Positions 21,099 to 28,187 of a DNA stretch of 64,000 nucleotides are shown here, one piece after another. The stretch is from Acinetobacter vivianii (GTDB lineage Bacteria; Pseudomonadota; Gammaproteobacteria; Pseudomonadales; Moraxellaceae). Made by a program: the position numbers and the translations under genes. The DNA lies in contig NZ_BMDR01000005.1 of the NCBI RefSeq assembly GCF_014635885.1, forward strand, positions 62,001-126,000, read 5' to 3'. The notes beneath the pieces are model-generated. The model saw nothing but the letters and a program-made list of their open reading frames with translations, was not told where the DNA came from and did no database searches. Each line of letters opens with the position of its first letter. Within the stretch, counting starts at the first letter, position 1.

Positions 21099-21524
21099 TT
21101 GAAACGGGCTTCTATGATCTTGTTATTGACTTTTCTTTGGGGGTGCAAAGAAAAGCAAGTGGAAGATTTTAAATATGAATTTTATGGGAGTAAGATTTGT
21201 GCTTTAAAAACAAATGATATGAGAGCGGCTAATGAGTTTGGGCTATTAGATAGTTCATTTAAGTATAAAGAAAATATTTTTGATGAAAAACTATCAGTTG
21301 ATATATATGGCGAAAGTTTAAAAAATTTATCTAATAAACAAAGTAAGTATATTTTCTGTTTTGACCCATTGAAAGTAAAATATAATAGTTTAGAAACACA
21401 AATTAGACTAGAGATTAAAAAAGGTAAATATTTGAGGCAGTATGAATTTATAAATTATTCATGCTTGTCGGGACGTGATTCTAAGTTGAATTTATCGAAA
21501 AATGAAATTGTTAAATGTAAATAA
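21099..21524 (+). CDS. Small lipoprotein downstream of T6SS PAAR, possibly immunity-like
   Basis: The 141-residue predicted lipoprotein has lipobox LWGC at residues 13-16. A TTG start at 21099 (MKRASMILLL) gives the needed basic N-terminus and has GAGG 11 bp upstream; an ATG at 21114 is the alternative. The sequence is AT-rich and shows no recognisable domain. It has five Cys in a layout close to the two lipoproteins that follow: lipid Cys, a second Cys 18 residues later, then three more with the last two 18 apart. It may therefore be a divergent member of the same family. Function unknown. Confidence 0.65.
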   Translation: MKRASMILLLTFLWGCKEKQVEDFKYEFYGSKICALKTNDMRAANEFGLLDSSFKYKENIFDEKLSVDIYGESLKNLSNKQSKYIFCFDPLKVKYNSLETQIRLEIKKGKYLRQYEFINYSCLSGRDSKLNLSKNEIVKCK

Positions 21525-21579
21525 AGTGGGAAGGGTTATGAGTGGTAGTAAATATTGATTGTCTTTTAGTTTTTCAAAT

Positions 21580-21987
21580 ATGAATAAATATACTTTATTT
21601 GTTTTTCTTATTATTCTTGCATGCTTAACTGGATGTAATCCACAAAGTAAGGGTCTTGAGGTAAAACTTAATCAGGATAATTTATGCGTATCTACGAATA
21701 ATCCCAAAACCTATTATGGTACTGATAATACGTTCCTCATTTATTTAGGTAAGATTGACTACAAGAAAGATTTTAAAAGTACTTATGAAAAACTATACAC
21801 CAATACTCCTCTGCCTATAGACGAAAAAAATTGTGTTGCAATACCATTAAACGAAATTGAACGTAATATTGCTTATGAAATTATTTTAGATACAAATAAA
21901 AGCTTTCATACAAGTATTTGTGTTATGGATAAAGGTAATAAGCTAGAGGTTAAATATCTTGAGCCAGGGAAATCAACTTGTAATTAA
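21580..21987 (+). CDS. Periplasmic lipoprotein, putative T6SS immunity family (copy 1)
   Basis: The 135-residue lipoprotein has lipobox LTGC at 16-19, followed by NPQSKGLEVKLNQ and a Cys-bearing core (NLCV, KNCVAIP, TSICV, final STC). Small AT-rich lipoproteins of this kind near PAAR or VgrG genes in Acinetobacter are commonly labelled putative T6SS immunity lipoproteins; that recollection is the basis for the call. The ATG at 21580 is preferred over an upstream TTG because the signal peptide then starts with MNKYTLF. It is a clear paralogue of the protein at 22232-22645. Such proteins would protect the cell from a periplasm-targeting effector; no intact effector gene is adjacent. Confidence 0.75.
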   Translation: MNKYTLFVFLIILACLTGCNPQSKGLEVKLNQDNLCVSTNNPKTYYGTDNTFLIYLGKIDYKKDFKSTYEKLYTNTPLPIDEKNCVAIPLNEIERNIAYEIILDTNKSFHTSICVMDKGNKLEVKYLEPGKSTCN

Positions 21988-22066
21988 TTTATAATATATC
22001 TAACCAATTTTTAACTGGTCTAATAAAATAATAAAAATATTTTATGAGTTCGATTTTGGGTAATAG

Positions 22067-22228
22067 GGACGGTTAGTAGAGTTTTGGTTTGATGCATGTT
22101 ATTTACAAGAGGTTAGACCGGGAAGATTACATCATCAGCGCAGTTTAAAACTTTTAGATCACATAGAAAGAATCTTTATAGATTTTATTCTAAATCCATA
22201 TGATAAATCATTATTGCTGAGATCATAA
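22067..22228 (+). pseudogene. Orphan 3' ORF remnant between two lipoprotein paralogues
   Basis: From 22067 to the stop at 22226-22228 one frame is open for 53 codons without a usable start. It reads as protein-like sequence (LVEFWFDACYLQEVRPG, then LKLLDHIERIFIDFILNPY). Two stops sit directly upstream in the same frame at 22061-22066, after a stretch YEFDFG in that frame. It ends 3 bp before the second lipoprotein start. This looks like the C-terminal end of a decayed gene, possibly the effector once paired with the lipoproteins. I do not recognise the family, and chance openness is not excluded. Confidence 0.35.
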
Positions 22229-22231
22229 AAG

Positions 22232-22645
22232 ATGAAGTCTACATATTTAAATCTATTATTTTTTTTGGGTTTTTGTGTTTTTATCACTGGATGTAATCCT
22301 CAAAGTAAGGATCTTGAGGTAAAACTTAATCAGGGTAATTTATGCGTATTTAAGAATAATCCTAAAACCGATTATGGATATGATAGTAGTATTGTTATCT
22401 CTACAGGTAAAGTAGATCATACAAAAGAATTTCAAAGTAATTATGAGCAGCTTTATAAAAATGGAGTATTGCCTATAAATGAAAAAAGCTGTACCAAGGT
22501 ACCTATAGATATTTTTGAAAAAAATGTTGTATATGAAATTACTTTGGAAACAAATAAAATTTATCATAGAAGTATTTGTCTGCTGGAGAGCAATGGGCGG
22601 ATAGACATAAAATATATTGATCCTGATAAAACTATATGTGAATAA
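22232..22645 (+). CDS. Periplasmic lipoprotein, putative T6SS immunity family (copy 2)
   Basis: The 137-residue lipoprotein has lipobox ITGC at 18-21 followed by NPQSKDLEVKLNQ, nearly identical to copy 1 just after the lipid Cys. The rest is diverged (for example KTDYGYDSSIVIS against KTYYGTDNTFLIY). The same five-Cys core is kept: lipid Cys, NLCV, KSCTKVP, RSICL and TIC. Signal and lipid-attachment region are most conserved while the mature part differs, which fits diversification of immunity genes. It ends before a strong terminator at 22801. Confidence 0.75.
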   Translation: MKSTYLNLLFFLGFCVFITGCNPQSKDLEVKLNQGNLCVFKNNPKTDYGYDSSIVISTGKVDHTKEFQSNYEQLYKNGVLPINEKSCTKVPIDIFEKNVVYEITLETNKIYHRSICLLESNGRIDIKYIDPDKTICE

Positions 22646-22971
22646 TCTAAAAAGAAAGGGTGTCTCAAGTATTTAATATAGTTTTTTTATTTAGTCCGTA
22701 AAGTTGAAAGAAAATCAGAGATAGTAAATCATATTGCTGGTCCATTTGTTACTGTCTCATTCCTAAGATAACAACTCCTGTTATCCACTCAAGATAGACG
22801 ACGTCTATTCAGCATCATTAACTTGATGTTTGAATAGACGTTTTTTTGTTTTTGCATCTAAAAATACTGATCACAACACATAACGTTCGATACTTGATGA
22901 CGTTACAAACAGATGAATGATTAAGAAGAACAAGACTAGCGAATTGTTATTTTTAGTGTATCTTTATTAAG
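22646..22971. other. Intergenic stretch between lipoprotein cluster and mod operon
   Basis: This gene-free stretch holds the terminator at 22801-22848 and lies just before the candidate ModE operator. The first 150 bp (22646-22800) are AT-rich and contain no start codon with a plausible frame. Nothing else is supportable. Confidence 0.6.
22801..22848 (+). terminator. Strong intrinsic terminator before the mod operon
   Basis: An 11-bp perfect stem (22801-22811 with 22831-22841) is extended by an inner GCATCA/TGATGT pairing and is followed by seven T residues from 22841. It closes the T6SS-lipoprotein region and insulates modABC. Confidence 0.88.
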
Positions 22972-22995
22972 CGATATATTTTTGAAAACATATCG
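22972..22995. promoter_or_regulatory. Candidate ModE operator upstream of modA
   Basis: A 24-bp palindrome has half-sites CGATATAT and ACATATCG separated by 8 bp and ends 18 bp before the modA ATG. It has the same length and half-site form as the E. coli modA operator as I recall it (CGTTATAT, 8 bp, ACATAACG). ModE-molybdate represses modABC from such sites. No modE gene is in the window. Confidence 0.65.
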
Positions 22996-23013
22996 AAATT
23001 TGAGGACAGAATA

Positions 23014-23784
23014 ATGTCAATAACGATGAAAAAGACCTATCAATACTGTGCAGTTTTAGCCACCAGTTTATTTATCCATACGCATGCGTTTGCGGGGAAT
23101 ACCATCACTGTTTATGCAGCGGCCAGCTTGACTAATGCAGTGAATGAACTTGAGAATCTGTATGAGCAAAAAAATAAAACTGAAGTCAAAACCTCTTATG
23201 CGGGGTCTTCAACCTTAGCTAAACAGATTGAAGCAGGCGCGCCAGCAGATGTATTTATGTCGGCTGATGTACAATGGATGGATTATTTACAGAATAAACA
23301 GTTGGTTGTGCCAACAGATCGCATCAATCTATTAGGCAATCGTTTAGTGGTGATTACACCTAAAGATCGTCCGATTAAATTAAAAATGGATAAAAGTGTT
23401 GATCCAACCAAAGCCATTCAAGGCAAGCTCTGTACAGGCGACACCAAAAGTGTGCCTGTGGGGAAATATGCAAAACAGGCTTTAACCTCACTCGGTTGGT
23501 GGGAGAAACTTGAACCACGACTGGTTGAAACCGAAGATGTACGTGCTGCGTTGAACTTTGTCGCACGTGGTGAATGTCAGGTTGGGATCGTTTACGCGAC
23601 AGATGCTGCGATCAGCAAAGATGTCGTAGTTGCAGGAATCTTCCCTGAGAATACCCATCCACCGATTATCTATCCTGTGGGTCTGATCAAGAAAAATGCG
23701 GATTCAGTCAAATTCTACAAGTTTCTGCAAAGTGGGCAGGCAAAGGCCGTATTTAAAAAATATGGCTTTAGTGTGTTGCAGTAA
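23014..23784 (+). CDS. modA: Molybdate ABC transporter substrate-binding protein ModA
   Basis: The 256-residue periplasmic protein has a signal peptide cleaved near AFA|GNT (about residue 27). The ModA family pattern is clear: TVYAAASLTNAVNEL, SYAGSSTLAKQIEAGAPADVFMSAD, and the C-terminal GIVYATDA and HPPIIYPVGLI. It binds molybdate or tungstate and delivers it to ModBC. GAGG at 23002-23005 supports the ATG at 23014. It is the first gene of modABC, behind a candidate ModE operator. Confidence 0.96.
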   Translation: MSITMKKTYQYCAVLATSLFIHTHAFAGNTITVYAAASLTNAVNELENLYEQKNKTEVKTSYAGSSTLAKQIEAGAPADVFMSADVQWMDYLQNKQLVVPTDRINLLGNRLVVITPKDRPIKLKMDKSVDPTKAIQGKLCTGDTKSVPVGKYAKQALTSLGWWEKLEPRLVETEDVRAALNFVARGECQVGIVYATDAAISKDVVVAGIFPENTHPPIIYPVGLIKKNADSVKFYKFLQSGQAKAVFKKYGFSVLQ

Positions 23785-23788
23785 CTGA

Positions 23789-24484
23789 ATGATGATCTTG
23801 AGTCCTGAAGAAATCGAAGTATTGAAGCTGTCATGCAAAGTGGCGGCAGCGTGTTTGCTGTTTAGCCTTATTCCGGCAACGCTGGTCGCTTGGGTTTTGG
23901 CGCGTAAAGAATTTTGGGGTAAATCACTGTTTGAGACGCTGGTGTATTTACCTTTGGTTTTACCGCCTGTAATTCCGGGTTATTTATTACTGCAATTGTT
24001 TGGTAATCGAGGATTATTTGGACAATATCTTGCGCCACTTGGTTTGGAGTTTGCCTTTAACTGGAAGGGCGCTGTATTAGCCTCTGCGGTGATGGGTTTT
24101 CCATTGTTGGTGCAATCGATCCGACTGGCAATTGAACTGGTCGACCAGCGCTTGGAAATGGCTGCGAAGACTTTGGGGGCTTCTTCCTTTGGCGCATTTA
24201 TGCAGGTGACATTACCGCTAGCTAGTAGCGGGATTTTGGTGGGTGGGATTTTATGTTTTTGCCGAAGTTTAGGTGAGTTTGGAGCAACGATTACTTTTGT
24301 GGGGAATATTGCGGGTGAAACCCGTACTTTACCTTTGGCAATGTATAGTCTGATGCAACAACCTGATACTGAAGCAGCATTGTGGCGATTGATTATTTTG
24401 TCATTGTCGGTAGCGTTCTTCGCCTTGTGGTTTGCCCAGTGGTTTAACCGTTACCAAAAAAATAAGCGGGGTCACTCAGCATGA
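23789..24484 (+). CDS. modB: Molybdate ABC transporter permease ModB
   Basis: The 231-residue inner-membrane permease has about five transmembrane helices. The coupling-helix region with the EAA-type loop reads AAKTLGASSFGAFMQVTLPLA, followed by GFCRSLGEFGAT-like sequence (FCRSLGEFGATITFVGNI), characteristic of ModB. It pairs with ModA and ModC for molybdate import. It starts 4 bp after modA and overlaps modC by 4 bp (ATGA), a standard coupling arrangement. Confidence 0.96.
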   Translation: MMILSPEEIEVLKLSCKVAAACLLFSLIPATLVAWVLARKEFWGKSLFETLVYLPLVLPPVIPGYLLLQLFGNRGLFGQYLAPLGLEFAFNWKGAVLASAVMGFPLLVQSIRLAIELVDQRLEMAAKTLGASSFGAFMQVTLPLASSGILVGGILCFCRSLGEFGATITFVGNIAGETRTLPLAMYSLMQQPDTEAALWRLIILSLSVAFFALWFAQWFNRYQKNKRGHSA

Positions 24485-25098
24485 TTGATTGTCATATCCA
24501 ACTGCAACAAGGGCAATTTTGTCTGGATCAACGCTATCAATCTGATCAGCCTGTGATTGGCTTATTTGGAGCTTCTGGCTCAGGAAAAACTACGATTTTA
24601 CATAGCATTGCAGGTTTAATTCGGCCGCATTCTGGCTGGATTCGAGTTCAGGATCAGACGTGGTTTGATCAAGCTCAGAAAGTTAATCTCAGCACACAAC
24701 AGCGTCGGGTCGGGCTCGTCTTTCAGGATGCACAGTTATTTCCGCATAAAAATGTTAAACAGAATTTACTGTTTGGTTTTAAGCATATTGCACTACAGCA
24801 ACGTCAATTTGAACTGGACTATATGATTGAGCTGCTCAAATTGGGACATTTGATTGAACGTATGCCGATTAAGTTGTCAGGAGGGGAAAAACAGCGAGTG
24901 GCTTTAGGGCGAGCTTTGCTGTATTCACCGCAATTGCTGTTACTAGATGAACCTCTTTCTGCGTTGGACACGGCACATAAAGCAGAGATCATTCCTTTTT
25001 TTCAACGTGTGAAAGAGGAGGTGAAAATACCGATGCTCTATGTCAGTCATGATCGATCTGAAATCGAACAGCTTACTAACGAAATTTGGCACTTATAA
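24481..25098 (+). CDS. modC: Molybdate ABC transporter ATPase ModC (short form)
   Basis: The 205-residue ABC ATPase has Walker A GASGSGKTT (about 31-39), signature LSGGEKQRVALGRAL, Walker B LLLLDEPLSALD and the H-loop YVSHD. Classical ModC has about 350 residues with a C-terminal TOBE/Mop domain that binds molybdate and can inhibit transport. That domain is absent here: the protein ends just after the H-loop region. No remnant of a TOBE domain follows, because the next gene converges and overlaps the stop by 6 bp. Transport activity is likely kept, but trans-inhibition is probably lost. Confidence 0.92.
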   Translation: MIDCHIQLQQGQFCLDQRYQSDQPVIGLFGASGSGKTTILHSIAGLIRPHSGWIRVQDQTWFDQAQKVNLSTQQRRVGLVFQDAQLFPHKNVKQNLLFGFKHIALQQRQFELDYMIELLKLGHLIERMPIKLSGGEKQRVALGRALLYSPQLLLLDEPLSALDTAHKAEIIPFFQRVKEEVKIPMLYVSHDRSEIEQLTNEIWHL

Positions 25099-25359
25099 AT
25101 AGCGTTGCAATAATGCAAGAAACTGTTGGACTTCCTCATCATTAACGTGATCAGCATCTTTAAGCACATGCTCTTTTAAATGCTGTTCAATCAGTTGATT
25201 CATTAGGCCATTCACAGCACCTTTAACCGCAGCGACTTGTTGCAAAACTTCGATACAGGAACTTTCAGGACTTGAAAGTGACTTTTCAACGGCATTGAGC
25301 TGTCCTTGAATCCGTTTAACCCGATTTAAAATTTTTTTATCATGATGCAGATGAGCCAT
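25093..25359 (-). CDS. RcnR/CsoR-family nickel/cobalt-responsive repressor (DmeR-like)
   Basis: The 88-residue all-helical DUF156 protein has KRIQGQLNAVEKSL and AVKGAVNGLMNQLIEQHLKEHV. The metal-ligand set His3, Cys35, His60 and His64 matches that of the Ni/Co sensor RcnR rather than the Cys-rich CsoR copper sensors. It is divergent from the CDF exporter and an RcnR-type operator lies between them, so it most probably represses the exporter until Co, Ni or a similar metal binds. Its stop overlaps the convergent modC end by 6 bp. Confidence 0.9.
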   Translation of the reverse strand: MAHLHHDKKILNRVKRIQGQLNAVEKSLSSPESSCIEVLQQVAAVKGAVNGLMNQLIEQHLKEHVLKDADHVNDEEVQQFLALLQRYL

Positions 25360-25381
25360 ACTTTTTTTCCTAAAAAATATA

Positions 25382-25396
25382 TACTGGGGTGGAGTA
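25382..25396. promoter_or_regulatory. RcnR/DmeR-type operator
   Basis: TACTGGGGTGGAGTA has the RcnR-box form TACT, a G-rich centre, AGTA. It sits in the 56-bp spacer between the divergent repressor and exporter genes and overlaps a likely -10 (TATATT at 25395-25400) for the exporter. Flanking ATA/TAT extends the palindrome. Confidence 0.8.
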
Positions 25397-25415
25397 TATT
25401 GGAAGCCTAGAATAA

Positions 25416-26375
25416 ATGCAGCATACTAACCTAGAACGACGTCATTCTCATCAGTTTGATCAAGGAAATCCATTAGCACAAAAAAGAATTTTAATCGCAA
25501 CGATTTTGACCGCCATAATGATGGTACTGGAAATTCTGGGTGGCTGGTTTTTTAATTCCATGGCTTTACTTGCCGATGGCTGGCATATGAGTTCACATAT
25601 GCTGGCGTTGGGACTGGCCTATTTTGCTTATCGTATGGCGCGACATTATGCACAAGATCAGCGCTTTAGTTTTGGTACATGGAAAATTGAAATTCTGGCA
25701 GGTTATAGCAGTGCTATTTTATTGATGGTCGTGGCCTTGTTGATGGGCATACAGTCTCTAGAACGTTTATTTAGCCCGGTGACTATTCATTTTAATGAAG
25801 CGATTCCAATTGCAATAGTGGGTCTCGTTGTCAACCTAATTTGTGCATGGTTATTACATGATGGCGGTCACGATGATCACCATCACCATCACCATCACCA
25901 TCACCATTCGCATAGCCACAATCATGAAACGCATCATCATGGACATGACCATCATGATTTAAACCAAAAAGCAGCATTCCTGCATGTGGTCGCTGATGCG
26001 GTGACTTCAGTTCTGGCGATTATTGCTTTATTTGCGGCCAAATATTTTGGCTGGAATTTTCTGGATGCTTTGCTCGGGATCGTTGGGGCATTGCTGGTTG
26101 CAAAATGGTCTTGGGGATTGATGCAGGAAACCGGAAAAACTTTACTGGATGCAGAAATGGGGCATCCCGTTGTAGAAGAAATTAAAGAAGTTATTGCACA
26201 GTTTCCACAGGTCGAAATCACGGATTTACATGTATGGAAGGTTGGGAAAGGGAAATTCTCTTGTATTCTAGGATTAGAAACCGTACTGGCTGATCTGACT
26301 CCTGATCAGGTTAAAGCTGGATTAGCGATTCATGAGGAAATCGTGCATGCCTCTATCGAGATCAATCATATTTAA
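25416..26375 (+). CDS. dmeF: Cation diffusion facilitator metal exporter (DmeF type)
   Basis: The 319-residue CDF transporter has six transmembrane helices. The metal site is seen as MALLADGWHMSSH in helix 2 and HVVADAVTSV in helix 5. A cytoplasmic loop between helices 4 and 5 is extremely His-rich (about residues 150-180, ten His in a row plus HSHSHNH and HHHGHDHHD). A soluble C-terminal domain follows. DmeF proteins export Co, Ni and sometimes Zn or Cd. The divergent RcnR-type regulator supports Co/Ni detoxification. The leaderless-looking start lies about 16 bp after the putative -10. Confidence 0.9.
   Translation: MQHTNLERRHSHQFDQGNPLAQKRILIATILTAIMMVLEILGGWFFNSMALLADGWHMSSHMLALGLAYFAYRMARHYAQDQRFSFGTWKIEILAGYSSAILLMVVALLMGIQSLERLFSPVTIHFNEAIPIAIVGLVVNLICAWLLHDGGHDDHHHHHHHHHHSHSHNHETHHHGHDHHDLNQKAAFLHVVADAVTSVLAIIALFAAKYFGWNFLDALLGIVGALLVAKWSWGLMQETGKTLLDAEMGHPVVEEIKEVIAQFPQVEITDLHVWKVGKGKFSCILGLETVLADLTPDQVKAGLAIHEEIVHASIEINHI
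25878..25907 (+). repeat. (CACCAT)5 hexanucleotide repeat coding ten His
   Basis: Five perfect CACCAT units code ten consecutive His in the metal-binding loop of the CDF exporter. The perfection of the repeat makes in-frame length variation by slippage likely. Confidence 0.9.
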
Positions 26376-26416
26376 ACCGCAAGCATTGAGTAGATAACTT
26401 TACTCGATGCATTGAA

Positions 26417-27760
26417 CTAAGTACCGATATATAAAATGAGGCCACAAAAGGCTGAGGCAAAAATCACATACAGGACATTGAGCTGAAATTTAAATAAGGC
26501 AATCAGTGCACCTACTGTAATCAAGGCTGCTTCGTAATTAAATGGATGGTGAAAACCCTTTGGCCATAACACATGATAGCTAAAGAACAAGGCCAGATTT
26601 AAAATAACGCCAACTACGGCCGCAGTTATCGCAGTGAGCGGTGCAGTAAATTTCAGTTCATTATGAGTCGATTCAATAATGGGCGCGCCAGCTAAAATAA
26701 AGACAAAGGAAAATAAAAAGGTAAACCAAGTGACAATCACAGCACCTATTGCACCAGCTAAAAATAGCTGATGATTGCCCAATAAGGCATGATTATAAGC
26801 CCCCAAGAAGCCTACGAAAGCCACCACCATAATCAGTGGACCCGGGGTACTTTCGCCGAGTGCCAAACCATCAATCATTTGGGTCGGGCTGAGCCATCCA
26901 TAATGATTGACTGCACCTTGATAGACATAGGGCAGAACCGCATAAGCACCGCCAAAAGTGAGTAAAGCCGCTTTGGTAAAGAACCATGCCATTTGCGTAT
27001 AGCCATGTTGCCAACCGAGACTTAGGGTTAAAAGCATGATTGGAATCAGCCAGAGCAAAGCTGCGATGACGATGATTTTTATCAGGTTTGACCAGCGAAA
27101 AATGGCATGTGCTGGTGTCGGCCTATCATCATCAATCAATGCTGTACCATAGTTTTTTTTGCTATTTTGATGAGAGGTTTGATGGGTAAATAAATCTGGT
27201 TTTTTCTTACTCAGCAAATAGCCTGCAAGCGCGGTAGCGAATACGATCAAAGGAAAAGGTATGTTAAAAACAAAAATGGCAATAAAGGCCGCAGCTGCAA
27301 TTAACCAAAGAAATGAATTTTTGAGCGTTCGGCTGCCTATGCGGTAAGTTGCATGAAATACAATGGCAGTAACCGCAGGTTTGATCCCATAAAACAGTCC
27401 TGCAATGATGGGCACGTCTCCAAATTTTACATAAATCCATGACAGTGCAATCAGGATGAACAAAGAGGGCAGTACAAATAGAATTCCTGCAATCATACCA
27501 CCTGTGGTTCGATGCATGAGCCAGCCGATATACGTCGCGAGTTGTTGTGCTTCGGGACCTGGAAGTAGCATGCAGTAATTCAGTGCATGCAAGAATCTTT
27601 TCTCAGAAATCCAGCGTTTTTGTTCCACCAGTTCCTGATGCATCACTGCAATTTGCCCAGCAGGGCCACCAAAGCTAATAAATCCTAATTTCAACCAGAA
27701 CAGAAAAGCTTGCCAGAAAGGAACTGATTGAATTGGGGGCGTTATATCAGTTTGTGGCAT
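26417..27760 (-). CDS. chrA: Chromate transporter ChrA
   Basis: The 447-residue two-domain CHR protein has an N-terminal half with FWLKLGFISFGGPAGQIAVMH and LLPGPEAQQLATYIG, and a homologous C-terminal half with KAALLTFGGAYAVLPYV and GLALGESTPGPLIMV. These repeated signatures define long-chain ChrA proteins that export chromate. The ATG at 27760 replaces an upstream TTG in the same frame. About ten membrane segments are present. A Lys/Ser/Asn-rich linker (about 190-215) joins the halves. The gene is single and convergent with the CDF gene. Confidence 0.94.
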   Translation of the reverse strand: MPQTDITPPIQSVPFWQAFLFWLKLGFISFGGPAGQIAVMHQELVEQKRWISEKRFLHALNYCMLLPGPEAQQLATYIGWLMHRTTGGMIAGILFVLPSLFILIALSWIYVKFGDVPIIAGLFYGIKPAVTAIVFHATYRIGSRTLKNSFLWLIAAAAFIAIFVFNIPFPLIVFATALAGYLLSKKKPDLFTHQTSHQNSKKNYGTALIDDDRPTPAHAIFRWSNLIKIIVIAALLWLIPIMLLTLSLGWQHGYTQMAWFFTKAALLTFGGAYAVLPYVYQGAVNHYGWLSPTQMIDGLALGESTPGPLIMVVAFVGFLGAYNHALLGNHQLFLAGAIGAVIVTWFTFLFSFVFILAGAPIIESTHNELKFTAPLTAITAAVVGVILNLALFFSYHVLWPKGFHHPFNYEAALITVGALIALFKFQLNVLYVIFASAFCGLILYIGT

Positions 27761-27902
27761 GGTGGTTTCCAAAGCGTTTTATTTTTATCGTTGTATCATA
27801 GGGGATGATTACAATTGAGCTTAGCTATTTTAGTGGCTTAATAATTCAAAATAATGAAAACAAGCGGTCTATAGATCGATTTCTTCAGTTTTAATATGGA
27901 AC

Positions 27903-28187
27903 TCAGCTACTCAATTCCTTTAAAAAAGCCCAAGGGAAAATCCCTTTATCGTGTCCATCATCAAAACAAATTTGAATCCCATACCCTTGAGAAAAGATGG
28001 CGGAGATGGCAACACGATCTGGATATTCAATCTCTCGTTGCTGTAGGCGCTTGGTTCTACAAAAACCGCAAGGGCAACTGGCTCTGAGATGAGCATGGCT
28101 AAAATCCTTTTCTGTACCATCTTCCCACGAGAGAAACAGACGTTGTTGTTCGATATCTACTTTAAGTTGACTCGGTTCAAGCGGCAT
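27903..28187 (-). CDS. DUF971 (GBBH-like N-terminal domain) protein
   Basis: The 94-residue protein consists of one DUF971 domain: LSWEDGTEKDFSHAHLRASCPCGFCR near residues 16-41, then GIQICFDDGHDKGIFPWAFL. The CPCGFC cluster is a likely metal-binding or redox site. DUF971 also occurs next to or fused with Mrp/ApbC Fe-S carrier proteins and as the N-terminal part of gamma-butyrobetaine hydroxylase. Its place at the end of an operon with a two-cluster ferredoxin suggests a role in Fe-S assembly, which is inference. AGGAG precedes the ATG at 28187, which overlaps the HEAT gene stop by 11 bp. Confidence 0.85.
   Translation of the reverse strand: MPLEPSQLKVDIEQQRLFLSWEDGTEKDFSHAHLRASCPCGFCRTKRLQQREIEYPDRVAISAIFSQGYGIQICFDDGHDKGIFPWAFLKELSS

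Noticed and set aside
22646..22800. Insertion-sequence remnant
   Set aside because: A GGGTGTCTCAAG string looked like a terminal repeat, but no partner end, target duplication or transposase fragment was seen.
27896..28087. Rightward 63-codon ORF
   Set aside because: It is entirely antisense to the DUF971 gene, which has clear family motifs and a good ribosome-binding site.
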